64,000 nucleotides of DNA from Thermoplasmata archaeon (lineage in GTDB: Archaea > Thermoplasmatota > Thermoplasmata > Thermoplasmatales > GCA-001856825): contig JAKAXD010000001.1 in NCBI GenBank assembly GCA_021816725.1, positions 186,001 through 250,000 of the forward strand, given 5' to 3'. A program made the translations under genes and the position numbers. Positions 35,747-43,825 of the stretch are shown here, in pieces; position 1 is the stretch's first letter, and each line of letters starts with the position of its first letter. The notes under the pieces were generated by a model. It did not search any database. It was not told where the DNA came from and saw nothing but the letters and a program-made list of their open reading frames with translations.

Positions 35747-35771
35747 AAAGTTAGAAAGATTTTCTAACTTT
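35747..35771. promoter_or_regulatory. 25-bp perfect palindrome with the TTTCTAAC motif
   Basis: Arms AAAGTTAGAAA and TTTCTAACTTT are perfectly complementary over 11 bp around GAT. It overlaps the TATA region of the divergent minus-strand pair (35278-35715). The core GTTAGAAA/TTTCTAAC is shared with the operators next to both cassette promoters. Confidence 0.65.
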
Positions 35772-35819
35772 ACAGTAGTATCGAAATACCAGAAGTTTAT
35801 AGAAGTTCGGGGGATTAGA

Positions 35820-35915
35820 ATGTTTGACATAATCGCAATGATGCTTTCCCTAAGTGCATTCACTTTCTTCGCAATTGTGAAGTCACTTGGTGGAGCCTTT
35901 ATGGGAAGTGGATAG
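35820..35915 (+). CDS. Possible 31-residue single-span membrane peptide
   Basis: ATG at 35820 to TAG at 35913-35915 encodes a peptide with one hydrophobic span (IIAMMLSLSAFTFFAIV) and a Gly-rich end. A longer frame is open from 35649 but has no promoter support. It lies between the 25-bp palindrome and the A2 promoter. It may be a genuine small membrane protein or chance; the 21-base Gly-rich end argues weakly for neither. Confidence 0.2.
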   Translation: MFDIIAMMLSLSAFTFFAIVKSLGGAFMGSG

Positions 35916-35937
35916 GGGTATATTTGCCCTCTAAGGT

Positions 35938-35950
35938 CTTTTCTAACTTT
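35938..35950 (+). promoter_or_regulatory. Operator half-site next to the A2-B2 promoter
   Basis: CTTTTCTAACTTT directly abuts the TATA box at 35951-35959. The same TTTTCTAACT stands upstream of the A1-B1 TATA box, suggesting one regulator, possibly a cassette protein, acts on both. Confidence 0.5.
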
Positions 35951-35959
35951 TTTATACTT
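35951..35959 (+). promoter_or_regulatory. TATA box of the A2-B2 cassette
   Basis: TTTATACTT, centred about 23 nt before the ATG of A2 at 35977. The distance predicts a leaderless transcript. Confidence 0.55.
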
Positions 35960-35976
35960 TATATTATTCCTAACTA

Positions 35977-36933
35977 ATGGTTTTTGGTCAAAAAGAAGGC
36001 GTCTGCCCTGTTTGCGGAGAGAAGGCAAAAGTCACTAACAAATGGGTTTTAAACCAATATGGAAAGCGCTATGACTATTTTCTGTACCATCATGAAGGAT
36101 TTGTTCATTACTCAAACCAAAACTTTAGAAATTCAAAAGATTTCCGTAAGGGCCAATTGGAAAAGATACTTATTGAAACTATAAACTCTCAAGATTTCAA
36201 ATTGGGCTCCTTCAGAATAAATGATATCAAAAAAATACTCGTCAAAGATTACCCAGAAGTTGGGTTCAGCTCTATTAAGGTTAGTTTAAATAGACTTTCC
36301 CAGGTTGGCATTATAGAGAAGCAGAAGAAGGGAAGAAGTCTGTTCTACGTTAACACGGTTTCCAAAGAAAGACTTAGCTACATCATTGATAGCATCAATG
36401 TGTCACTAGAAGATGAAAATGATGATAATATGTTTACGAAGCATTTATTCTACTACAAAATTAGAAATGACCACTCTTGGCCATTATTCTATATCCCATT
36501 TAGGGCGGTAGGCGATGTAGAAGCCACATTTGAAAATTTGTCAATGAAAGCAAGAGACCCTAATATAACTAAGGACATAAGATTGATGACAATAGAAGAT
36601 ACTGCAACTGATAAGCGGGTTTTGTTAAGGTTACCCAATCCATTACTTCCAAATGAAAATAGGAATATCGTTATAGAATACCACTGGCCAGAGCCAAAAC
36701 AGTTGTTTGTATATTCATCGGCGACTAAAATGAATAATTTCAATTTCTCAATCTCAGGTAATAGTCCAATAAAGCTTAGCGTTTCCTTAACTAGTGCATC
36801 TAGGAACGAGACCCTCGATCTAACAAAGGAAGTTAGAGAAAGTTCTTCAGAGAAATGGAAATATATTTGTAGTATTATACTAAGAGAAGTAGAGCCATTT
36901 TCAGTACTACAGTTAAGGTGGAAACAAAATTGA
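35977..36933 (+). CDS. Cassette protein A2: Cys2/His motif plus winged helix, unknown family
   Basis: 318 residues, paralogue of A1. C10-x2-C13, H38/H39 and H44 stand at the same positions as in A1, within the block KWVLNQYGKRYDYFLYHHEG. A winged-helix-like segment (about 75-130: IKVSLNRLSQVGIIEKQKKGRSLFYVNT) and a beta-rich C-domain follow (DHSWPLFYIPFR, PEPKQLFVY, MNNFNFSISGN, SEKWKYICS). It is leaderless from its own promoter. The gene pair A2-B2 has the same order, near-identical spacing and same lengths as A1-B1 but the opposite orientation. Base composition is visibly AT-richer than the metabolic genes, which suggests separate ancestry. Confidence 0.82.
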   Translation: MVFGQKEGVCPVCGEKAKVTNKWVLNQYGKRYDYFLYHHEGFVHYSNQNFRNSKDFRKGQLEKILIETINSQDFKLGSFRINDIKKILVKDYPEVGFSSIKVSLNRLSQVGIIEKQKKGRSLFYVNTVSKERLSYIIDSINVSLEDENDDNMFTKHLFYYKIRNDHSWPLFYIPFRAVGDVEATFENLSMKARDPNITKDIRLMTIEDTATDKRVLLRLPNPLLPNENRNIVIEYHWPEPKQLFVYSSATKMNNFNFSISGNSPIKLSVSLTSASRNETLDLTKEVRESSSEKWKYICSIILREVEPFSVLQLRWKQN

Positions 36934-36992
36934 GATCGTGCTTTGCAGAACATACAGAAATTTGAATATCTAAGTATACAATTGCAGTTTTG

Positions 36993-37964
36993 ATGGGAAG
37001 GAAATCGGTTTTAGAAGTTTGCAAAGTATGCGGGGGGCAGGCCAAGAAGATAAATTACGTGTCAAGAGCAAAGGGGAAGACCTATCGATATTACAAGTTC
37101 ATTCACCAGAACGGAGTAACGCACTACTTTAGGATCGATGATAGTTTAATTTTGCAAAGTGGATACATTATAAAACCTAAGGCATCCTTCCTTGGCATAC
37201 TTGAGGACATATTGGATAAGAATGTGCACGGAGAAGGACTAACGTTCTCAGAAATTAAATCATCGCTCGATAAGAGTTATGGGAGATTGGTTAGCACTGC
37301 CACGGTTTACAGGAATATTAACAAAATGCTGAAACTTGACTTGATAATAAAGCATGAGGAAGGAAATAAGGTATTTTATAGCAAGAATACCCAGACAAAA
37401 TCTGCCGAAGGTTCTATAATTGCCAGTATGTCAATAGGCTTTGATTTTACAGAGAGAACAGTATTTGTGACTCAATTTATTCATATAAAAAATCTAGGAC
37501 TTCAGTTAATTAATAATTTTCCTGTATCTCTACCAGTAGGGGTGATCGATTCTCCAGATCAAATCAGCTTGATTGCATTTGATGGAATTAGAAAAATCCC
37601 TCTGAAAAAGGAATGCATTACTTATTCCTATGCTGACCAAACGGGGATTTTAATTGGCCTAAATAAGGCTTTACGAAAATCTGAAGCAGAGACAATTTTT
37701 CTATATTATAGCCTAACATTAGATGAAAAGCCTATCAACATTTTCATGCCTTCTGATTTTAAATCTATAAAGGTAAACTGCGAATTGGAGAAAGGCAAGG
37801 ATATTTTGATAAAGAAAAAATTGGCAGATGGACTTAAAGAAATAGAACCAGTACTTGCCAGAAGAACTGGAACAGACTTAGAGCACGCTATTGTGGAGGC
37901 AGAGTTTGAAAATACCTTTAGGGGAGACACCCTAGTCATATCACTTGGCAAATCTATGCAGTAA
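36993..37964 (+). CDS. Cassette protein B2: Cys2/His motif plus winged helix, unknown family
   Basis: About 323 residues from the ATG at 36993 (a TTG directly before is in frame). C10-x2-C13, H38 and H44 lie in CKVCGGQ and YKFIHQNGVTHYFR. The winged helix is clearer than in B1: TFSEIKSSLDKSYGRLVSTATVYRNINKMLKLDLIIKHEEGNKVFYS. The C-terminal half ends with ILIKKKLADGLKEIEP and EAEFENTFRGDTLVIS, matching B1. It lies about 59 nt after A2. A TATA-like AAGTATACA at 36972-36980 in the gap might give a second promoter. The next feature is tRNA-Arg(GCG) on the other strand. Confidence 0.82.
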   Translation: MGRKSVLEVCKVCGGQAKKINYVSRAKGKTYRYYKFIHQNGVTHYFRIDDSLILQSGYIIKPKASFLGILEDILDKNVHGEGLTFSEIKSSLDKSYGRLVSTATVYRNINKMLKLDLIIKHEEGNKVFYSKNTQTKSAEGSIIASMSIGFDFTERTVFVTQFIHIKNLGLQLINNFPVSLPVGVIDSPDQISLIAFDGIRKIPLKKECITYSYADQTGILIGLNKALRKSEAETIFLYYSLTLDEKPINIFMPSDFKSIKVNCELEKGKDILIKKKLADGLKEIEPVLARRTGTDLEHAIVEAEFENTFRGDTLVISLGKSMQ

Positions 37965-37990
37965 CTAAAATCTATGACCATAATTATAAG

Positions 37991-38065
37991 CGCCCGAGCT
38001 GGGATTCGAACCCAGGTCTGAGGCTCCGCAGGCCTCTAGGATAATCCAAACTACCCCACTCGGGC
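37991..38065 (-). tRNA. tRNA-Arg (anticodon GCG)
   Basis: Cloverleaf on the minus strand: acceptor GCCCGAG with CTCGGGC, anticodon stem GAGGC/GCCTC around loop CTGCGGA with anticodon GCG, and T-arm CTGGG-TTCGAAT-CCCAG. The 3' CCA is not encoded. No intron. It separates the A2-B2 cassette from the core genes beyond. I looked for a duplicated 3' fragment that would mark integration and did not find one. Confidence 0.93.
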
Positions 38066-38267
38066 TTAAAGGCTTTCAGAAACTCTCTCTAGAAAGACAA
38101 TGGATTCAAGAAATTCATTTATAGTCTTTCTGACATCGTTTGCGTTGCCATTTACTGAACACACAAACCCATTACTCGTCTTTCTGCAACTTATGTACTT
38201 TCTGTGGTCCGCTTTTATGGCCCTTATTATATTGTCAGATCCTGCGCCACTAATCTTTAATTTTGCC

Positions 38268-39185
38268 TCAATTTCCAGGTTTCCCAGCTCCTATCACCCT
38301 CGGGCTTGAATTCAGCGAAGTTATGGAGAATATTTCATCAATGACGGGTACTTTCTTGTCCACGTCTATCAAGTATTTACCTTCCGAAATGTCTGATATT
38401 TCTGCATTTATATTATTGAAAAGGAAATTCAGTTGTATCTTTTCTCCTACAGCTGGTGTGACCTTTACAGTCTGGTTTGTTCGTACGTTTAGCTGAATGC
38501 TTTCAGCAAATTCTATCCCTTCCTGTGAATAGAGAATTGTTCCTTTGGGAACGTCATCAACTTCTGCACTCCTGTAAGCCAGTCCAACCCGGGAAAATGG
38601 GCTAGCAGAATCCATATCTACATCCATTATCTGGATGCTCTTTATATCGACGCTCTTTCCCGAAGGGTAAGCCTTCATTACCATGTGCTTCTTTATCTGG
38701 CCTCCAATAACAAATCCTAGACTTACAGTCCCAACTCCCTTTACCTGGAAACTCTGGTCCAGAACAATCATATTATCGTTTTTAGCAGCTCCAGCTGGGA
38801 GCCGTGCAAACTTTTCCAAATCCTCATACTTTGGATTTAGGGGATAGACTGAAATTCCCATCCCGCTCGTTATTTTCTTTATCTGTGCTACCACGGCCTG
38901 GTCAGCAACAACTCCTAGTGTTGTTATCCTGTGGTAATCAAGTGCTAGCAGAAATTCTCCTATGCTTTTGTCAAGTTCTCCTACAGTCAGAATAGCCTTA
39001 TTTGCAACAGATGCAGCATTAAGCAAGGTTTGGATTCTTTCAGGAAATTTGAATGGGTAAAGAAAGGTTATTTCATCCCCAGAAATCTTCGTGTTGTAAT
39101 ACCTGATATCTGTCTCGGACCCCTTTTTTGCCAGGTCCTTCAGTATTTCTTCATCTCCGAAGAACAGAATTGTCTGGTTCACCAT
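38268..39185 (-). CDS. SelB/EF-Tu-like protein with degenerate GTPase domain
   Basis: About 305 residues from the ATG at 39183-39185. The middle part is an EF-Tu domain 2: DQSFQVKGVGTVSLGFVIGGQIKKHMVMKAYPSGKSVDIKSIQIMD, with a domain-3-like end. The N-terminal domain keeps KKGSETDIRYYNTK and a Rossmann-like pattern but has no P-loop (GHVDHGKS) and no NKxD, so it should not hydrolyse GTP. This matches the archaeal paralogue of selenocysteine-specific elongation factor found in species without selenocysteine; its role is unknown. The frame is open to 39248, but a TATA-like TTTATAAAA (39200-39208, minus strand) puts a leaderless start at 39185. Confidence 0.75.
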   Translation of the reverse strand: MVNQTILFFGDEEILKDLAKKGSETDIRYYNTKISGDEITFLYPFKFPERIQTLLNAASVANKAILTVGELDKSIGEFLLALDYHRITTLGVVADQAVVAQIKKITSGMGISVYPLNPKYEDLEKFARLPAGAAKNDNMIVLDQSFQVKGVGTVSLGFVIGGQIKKHMVMKAYPSGKSVDIKSIQIMDVDMDSASPFSRVGLAYRSAEVDDVPKGTILYSQEGIEFAESIQLNVRTNQTVKVTPAVGEKIQLNFLFNNINAEISDISEGKYLIDVDKKVPVIDEIFSITSLNSSPRVIGAGKPGN

Positions 39186-39199
39186 CAATGATTGACTGC

Positions 39200-39208
39200 T
39201 TTTATAAA
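39200..39208 (-). promoter_or_regulatory. TATA box of the SelB-like gene
   Basis: Reads TTTTATAAA on the minus strand, about 20-23 nt before the ATG at 39185. It lies inside the 21-codon N-terminal extension that an upstream start at 39248 would add, which argues against that start. Confidence 0.5.
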
Positions 39209-39244
39209 AAGTGTTTTGATTCTGCGGGTGCACTGATTTGAATT

Positions 39245-39628
39245 TCATATGGACTTGTTCGTGACGTGCTCCTCCCTCTCTTTGTCTGATAGAGAGTGGA
39301 CAAACCGTATTATTTCTCCTATGGAGTCCATGGCAGACTCCAGCGTTCTTGATTGGTTTACCAGGTATTTTCTTCCATCGTTGCTTATCTCGTAGTACTT
39401 TCTTTTGCCATCCTTCTCTTGGCCATTCTTTTTATGAACAAGTCCCCTAATCTCGAGGTTTCTCAGAATCGAATAAATTTCACCATTAGAGAGCTTTTGA
39501 CCGAGGCATCTGTTCACTTCTTTCTCTAGGACATAGCCATAGTTAGGCTCATTCCAGAGGTTGCGCAATATCACAAGGGAAATTATTCCCTTGAATGTCC
39601 TGCCTCTCCTCTCCACTTTCGTATGCAC
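39245..39628 (-). CDS. PadR-family transcriptional regulator
   Basis: 127 residues. PadR winged helix: VILRNLWNEPNYGYVLEKEVNRCLGQKLSNGEIYSILRNLEIRGLVHKKNGQEKDGKRKYYEISNDGRKYL, then a dimerisation helix. It follows the ABC exporter genes on the same strand (51 nt after the permease stop), so it most likely controls that exporter. Confidence 0.88.
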   Translation of the reverse strand: MHTKVERRGRTFKGIISLVILRNLWNEPNYGYVLEKEVNRCLGQKLSNGEIYSILRNLEIRGLVHKKNGQEKDGKRKYYEISNDGRKYLVNQSRTLESAMDSIGEIIRFVHSLSDKEREEHVTNKSI

Positions 39629-39679
39629 TAAGAACTCAATTATCTGTTGTATATAAGCTTGAATTCTTCAAGTGCATAA

Positions 39680-40441
39680 CTATATCTCCCGCCATCTTGA
39701 CCTCTTCAGGGCCAGGTATGTCAGTACAGCTGTGATAGCTATGAGCACTAACCAGGCAGTTGCAAATCCCGAGGCACTCAAGGCGTAGTAACCTGTCTGG
39801 CTCTGAGCAATCTCCGATGCGTAAGTAGTTGGAGACAGGTATGCAAGATACCTGAAAGGATAGGGGATGTAATTGATTGGGTAATATACAGGCGGAATGG
39901 TTGTAAGCAATGGTGATAGTATGCCAGAAAACCCCCACGACTGGATTATATCTGACGTGAAAGTGGAAAGGAAGAAGCCGAGGGAAATAGAGAATGTGAA
40001 AATAGTTGCCATGTCGAGGAAAAGAATGAAAGCTCCCAGAAATGTGATCTTGACGAAAATGATGTTCAGTATTATGAGGAATGCCAATGTGGGTATTGAA
40101 TAGACAATCTCGGAAATCGCCATTCCTATTATGTATATGAAGGAAGACGTTGGTGAGCTCACTATCATGTCCTGGAGCCTCATATCATTCTTGAGATGAG
40201 AGAGATCCTGCTGAAGTGATGTGCCGCTCGATACCATGTTCATTATGAGCGCTCCTACAGCAGCTACGGGAAGCAGCGTTCCCTTGCTTGCAAATGTCAC
40301 TACTGCAAGGATTGCAAGAGGTGCCAGGAGGGTATTGATGAGTACCACAGGGTAGTTTATCATGGCATAAATGGAATTTACCAGGATGGAGGCCATTATC
40401 TGGCTACCGATCTTCCTCTTCATTTTCATCATCCTCCCCAC
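39680..40441 (-). CDS. ABC-2 type exporter permease
   Basis: 253 residues, about six hydrophobic segments arranged as in ABC-2 permeases, with the conserved fifth-segment pattern GILSPLLTTIPPVYYPINYIPYPFRYLAYLSPTTYASE. It works with the ATPase encoded just upstream; the start used overlaps the ATPase gene by 38 nt and internal methionines at residues 4, 5 and 7 are alternatives. A drug, antibiotic or lipid exporter is inferred. Confidence 0.88.
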   Translation of the reverse strand: MGRMMKMKRKIGSQIMASILVNSIYAMINYPVVLINTLLAPLAILAVVTFASKGTLLPVAAVGALIMNMVSSGTSLQQDLSHLKNDMRLQDMIVSSPTSSFIYIIGMAISEIVYSIPTLAFLIILNIIFVKITFLGAFILFLDMATIFTFSISLGFFLSTFTSDIIQSWGFSGILSPLLTTIPPVYYPINYIPYPFRYLAYLSPTTYASEIAQSQTGYYALSASGFATAWLVLIAITAVLTYLALKRSRWREI

Positions 40442-41327
40442 TTCCTAGGTACTGCTCGAATATGTTGCTAAGGGATGCCTCCTCAACCGTAAATTTCATC
40501 TTGTTGGTGACCAAATAGGGGATCAGTCCATAGATCTTGGACGCAGACCCATAAACAAACGTCTCCTTTTCTGAAACAGGATGGATCTGGACTTCATCGT
40601 CTTCCAGTTTGAAATTTTCAGCATTGACCTTGAGCACGTATGGCAGTTTGACCTTGTTCCTCAGGTTGTCTATAGTCCCTAGGTCAACGAGCTTCCCGTG
40701 ATCGAGAATCATTATCTGGTCCCCTAATATCTCTGCCTCTTCCAAATAATGAGTTGTGAGAATTATGAGGCGATCCTTCTTCATCCTAGATAGAAGCTGC
40801 CATAGCTCCTTCCTTGAAAGGTAATCCAACCCTGTCGTAGGCTCATCCAGGAAAACTATGTGGGCTTCACTAGATATGACGGTCGCGGCCATAAGTTTCC
40901 GTTTCTGCCCGCCCGAAAGTTTTCTGCTCTTTTCGTTTTCCTTGCCTTCCAGGCCAAGTTCCCTCAGAGCATCCTTTCCCTTCTCGTTTGCCTCCCTGTA
41001 GGAATATCCCCTCCACATCAGGTAAGAGCTTACGGTCTGTAAGGGCGTTAACCAGGGAAGGGGCCTTGCCTCCTGCGGTACAACTGCAATATCCTGCCTG
41101 ACTGCATCCGCTTGGTCTACCACGTCCATCTCGTTTATGTATCCTCTCCCGGAAGTTGGCAGTAATTCTGTGGACATAATCCGGACGAATGTTGTCTTCC
41201 CGGCGCCATTCCTCCCTATAACCGAAAATATCCCGTTCATGTTTATGTCTATTGACAGACTGTCCAGCGCCCTATGCTTCCTATCGTATGTTTTCGAGAG
41301 TTCTTCAGCCCGAATTCTCATGCTCAA
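40404..41327 (-). CDS. ABC transporter ATPase subunit
   Basis: 307 residues. Walker A GRNGAGKTTF, Q-loop VVPQEA, signature KLSGGQKRKLM, Walker B IVFLDEPTTGLD and H-loop LTTHYLEEAE are all present. The C-terminal 80 residues form the accessory domain of DrrA/CcmA-type exporters. It is encoded upstream of its permease partner and 26 nt downstream of the Mrp gene, on the same strand. Confidence 0.93.
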   Translation of the reverse strand: MSMRIRAEELSKTYDRKHRALDSLSIDINMNGIFSVIGRNGAGKTTFVRIMSTELLPTSGRGYINEMDVVDQADAVRQDIAVVPQEARPLPWLTPLQTVSSYLMWRGYSYREANEKGKDALRELGLEGKENEKSRKLSGGQKRKLMAATVISSEAHIVFLDEPTTGLDYLSRKELWQLLSRMKKDRLIILTTHYLEEAEILGDQIMILDHGKLVDLGTIDNLRNKVKLPYVLKVNAENFKLEDDEVQIHPVSEKETFVYGSASKIYGLIPYLVTNKMKFTVEEASLSNIFEQYLGSGEDDENEEEDR

Positions 41328-41353
41328 TTTCTTTTGCCTTCTATGATCTACTA

Positions 41354-42217
41354 CTAACCCTGCTTCTTTACGACCCCTGGGAATGCCAGTATCCCATCGA
41401 CTATGCTTCTAAAATTCTTTGAACTGTTGCTCTCAGGATGGGATACAACCATAGGGGTCCCATCGTCCCCATCCTCAACTACTGTTGATTCCATTGGGAT
41501 CGATCCCAGGAAATTAATCCCGAATTCCTTTGATATCTTTTCTCCTGTTCCGCTTTTGAAGATGTATGTCGTCTTACCGCAATAAGGGCAGACGAAGCCA
41601 CTCATGTTTTCAATCAGCCCAATGATTGGAGCATTCAGTTGCTTCGCGAAATTTATAGCCTTCTTCACATCCAGCATTGCCACCTCCTGTGGTGTTCCAA
41701 CCACAACAAATCCAGTTATCTTCGGAATGATCTGAATTATGGAAAGTGGCTCATCGCCAGTTCCTGGAGGTAGGTCGAAAATCAGAAAATCAAGTGCCCC
41801 CCAGGCTATATCCTTTATGAACTGCTCAATCATCTTGTGCTTGAGTGCGCCCCTCCAGATGACGGGGGTATCCCTTGATGGAAGGAAATACTCGATAGAG
41901 ATTACCTTGAGGTTATTGCTGTATCTCACTGGGACTATCTTCTTGTTTTCGTCCATAACAGGCTTGTCGTCAACTAGCCCAAGCATTTGGGGTATGTCAG
42001 GGCCGTGCATGTCTGCATCAACCAGGCCAACTTGGAATCCTCTTTGAGAAAGTTCAACTGCCAGGTTAGCTGAAACCGTTGACTTTCCGACGCCTCCCTT
42101 GCCGCTCATCACAACTACGACATTGCTGATGTTCTTGATCGTCTCATTCTCAGGACTTAACTTGAAATCAACTGGAGGCTTTGGGGGAGGCTGGTTAACT
42201 TTTATGTTTCCAGGCAT
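41354..42217 (-). CDS. Mrp/NBP35-type Fe-S cluster carrier ATPase
   Basis: 287 residues. A proline-rich N-terminal tail precedes the deviant P-loop MSGKGGVGKST, then LVDADMHGPDIPQML, and the cluster-binding C-x2-C in FVCPYCGKTTYIFKSGTGEKI. The family binds and transfers [4Fe-4S] clusters to apoproteins in the cytoplasm. There is no N-terminal MIP18 domain. Such a carrier would serve the Fe-S proteins of the window (aconitase, the Hdr-like protein, AcnX). It heads the ABC exporter gene run but need not be functionally linked. Confidence 0.93.
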   Translation of the reverse strand: MPGNIKVNQPPPKPPVDFKLSPENETIKNISNVVVVMSGKGGVGKSTVSANLAVELSQRGFQVGLVDADMHGPDIPQMLGLVDDKPVMDENKKIVPVRYSNNLKVISIEYFLPSRDTPVIWRGALKHKMIEQFIKDIAWGALDFLIFDLPPGTGDEPLSIIQIIPKITGFVVVGTPQEVAMLDVKKAINFAKQLNAPIIGLIENMSGFVCPYCGKTTYIFKSGTGEKISKEFGINFLGSIPMESTVVEDGDDGTPMVVSHPESNSSKNFRSIVDGILAFPGVVKKQG

Positions 42218-42320
42218 GATGTCACCTCCACCTTTATCCGTGCAATGAATAATAACCCTTCTTAGACTGATTCGAATTTTGTATCAAACACCTTTAATAT
42301 GGAAGCTTAATCCAAAACAT

Positions 42321-43802
42321 ATGAAGTACCTGGCCATTGCCGTATTGTTAACGATAGCGGTAATGGTCTCTAGCATGCCCTTTGCTGGCGCTGCACAGGG
42401 GAACCAGGATTCAGGATATGGAGTCTACAACATCAATCAAAACGGCATTTCAAATTTCACGGTCCATGTGGGCAATCAATTTATCGAGGTATTCAGATTC
42501 TTCAACGTATCCGGTCCAACACAGTTCCTGAATATGCCGAATATCAACGAAAATACGATGGTGCCTATTTCCTGGCACGGATTCGGCAATGTTTCTATAG
42601 TTCCGGCAATTCCATTCTCGGGTGTCGGGTCATTTAATTATTCTGCATTTCAGGTGGAGTATGTCTATCTCCATTTCTCCAATTATCTTGGTATGATCCT
42701 AACTACGGGTACGATCTCAGAATCGGGAGGAGTTATTTTAATAAAGGCCATTAATCCCCTCGTAGAAAATTCCGTAGAGCTCGTTAATTCCCCTTTGTCA
42801 AATTATAACTATACACAGGAAAGTTACAAGCTAACTGGGCATTCTTATCTGGGAAACTATTCCAGTTTTTCATTCTTCGGAAGCTTAAATGACTACGCCC
42901 TTGTCAACAGGAATTCATCAGTCCAGGTGATGTCTAGCATATCCAGCTCTAATGGTCTTTACTTCACGATGAACTCTGCGGGTTTATCTACGCCACATGG
43001 AAACACTATTTTCGCATCCGATGGCCTGTTTCCAATGATTTACGCGAATGGATTTGATACGTCAATAAATGTGACTCTTGCGAACGGATTCCAATTCGGA
43101 ACTTCTGGTGACAGAGCGCAGAACGGTGGCGATGGGAACGGCAACAGCGCACCTAGTGAAGATCATTCTGGCATCGGTTCAATACGAATGCCAGAGGAGC
43201 ACATATTCAAGATAATGAACGGTCACAAGACTGTGGGTTACATCGATGTTTATGGCAGTACCACGATCAACAACATCACTCTTACAGTCAATTCCCCTCT
43301 GAGTTTTGTCATTGTAAGGTTCCTGCCGTCATTCCAGGCTGCTGGAGTCGCAAACCACAGCAACGATGACCTGGAGAACGCTACCACCGAGATATACGTC
43401 GACAATGAGGCATACTTTGTTCCCTTTTCCCCTAACGTGACTTCCCAGAACCTATCATTCAGCCAGAACACCCTGAGCTTTGATTTCATTCAGAATGGAA
43501 CACAGAATTTCGTGATTGTGATTCAGGGCAACTTCAACGTTTCAACGTTCTCCTTCCATGGCCCTGGGCAGAACAATTCTCATTACTCAATTGCCAAAAC
43601 ATCAAATCAAACGATAATTTCATTCACTACAAATGGCAGCGGGCAGGGCTCGCTAGCTCTCTCAGTGACGCCCGTGCTCGTCCAGTCAAGTAATCTTCCC
43701 CTCATTGTGTTGGTAATATCTGCAACAATGATCGTCGTTGTTTCCAGTTCCCTTATTATTTACTCCAGGAAGAGATGGATAAAGGAGCTTGAAAAAGAAT
43801 AA
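42321..43802 (+). CDS. Secreted, C-terminally anchored surface protein, unknown function
   Basis: About 493 residues from ATG 42321. Signal peptide KYLAIAVLLTIAVMVSSMPFAGAA with a plausible cleavage after AGAA. The bulk is Asn/Ser-rich and beta-rich with many N-x-S/T sites, and a single C-terminal membrane segment (LPLIVLVISATMIVVVSSSLIIY) ends in RKRWIKELEKE. The frame is open to 42279, but a TATA-like TTTAATAT at 42293-42300 puts the ATG at 42321 at leaderless distance and exactly before the signal peptide. No family recognised. Confidence 0.8.
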   Translation: MKYLAIAVLLTIAVMVSSMPFAGAAQGNQDSGYGVYNINQNGISNFTVHVGNQFIEVFRFFNVSGPTQFLNMPNINENTMVPISWHGFGNVSIVPAIPFSGVGSFNYSAFQVEYVYLHFSNYLGMILTTGTISESGGVILIKAINPLVENSVELVNSPLSNYNYTQESYKLTGHSYLGNYSSFSFFGSLNDYALVNRNSSVQVMSSISSSNGLYFTMNSAGLSTPHGNTIFASDGLFPMIYANGFDTSINVTLANGFQFGTSGDRAQNGGDGNGNSAPSEDHSGIGSIRMPEEHIFKIMNGHKTVGYIDVYGSTTINNITLTVNSPLSFVIVRFLPSFQAAGVANHSNDDLENATTEIYVDNEAYFVPFSPNVTSQNLSFSQNTLSFDFIQNGTQNFVIVIQGNFNVSTFSFHGPGQNNSHYSIAKTSNQTIISFTTNGSGQGSLALSVTPVLVQSSNLPLIVLVISATMIVVVSSSLIIYSRKRWIKELEKE

Positions 43803-43825
43803 TTAGGTATTATTCCTGAGGTATT

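Noticed and set aside
35649-35915. An 88-codon plus-strand frame across the 25-bp palindrome
   Set aside because: Its first two thirds overlap the regulatory palindrome and show no domain; only the last 31 codons form a possible membrane peptide, reported separately at low confidence.
24097-37964. The region between the two cassettes as a composite transposon
   Set aside because: The cassette proteins lack transposase motifs, the copies are strongly diverged, and no terminal repeats or target duplications were seen.
37991-38310. Possible integration site: a second CTCGGGCTT about 240 nt from the tRNA-Arg gene
   Set aside because: The match is only 9 nt, lies inside the SelB-like coding region, and no integrase or longer tRNA fragment was found.
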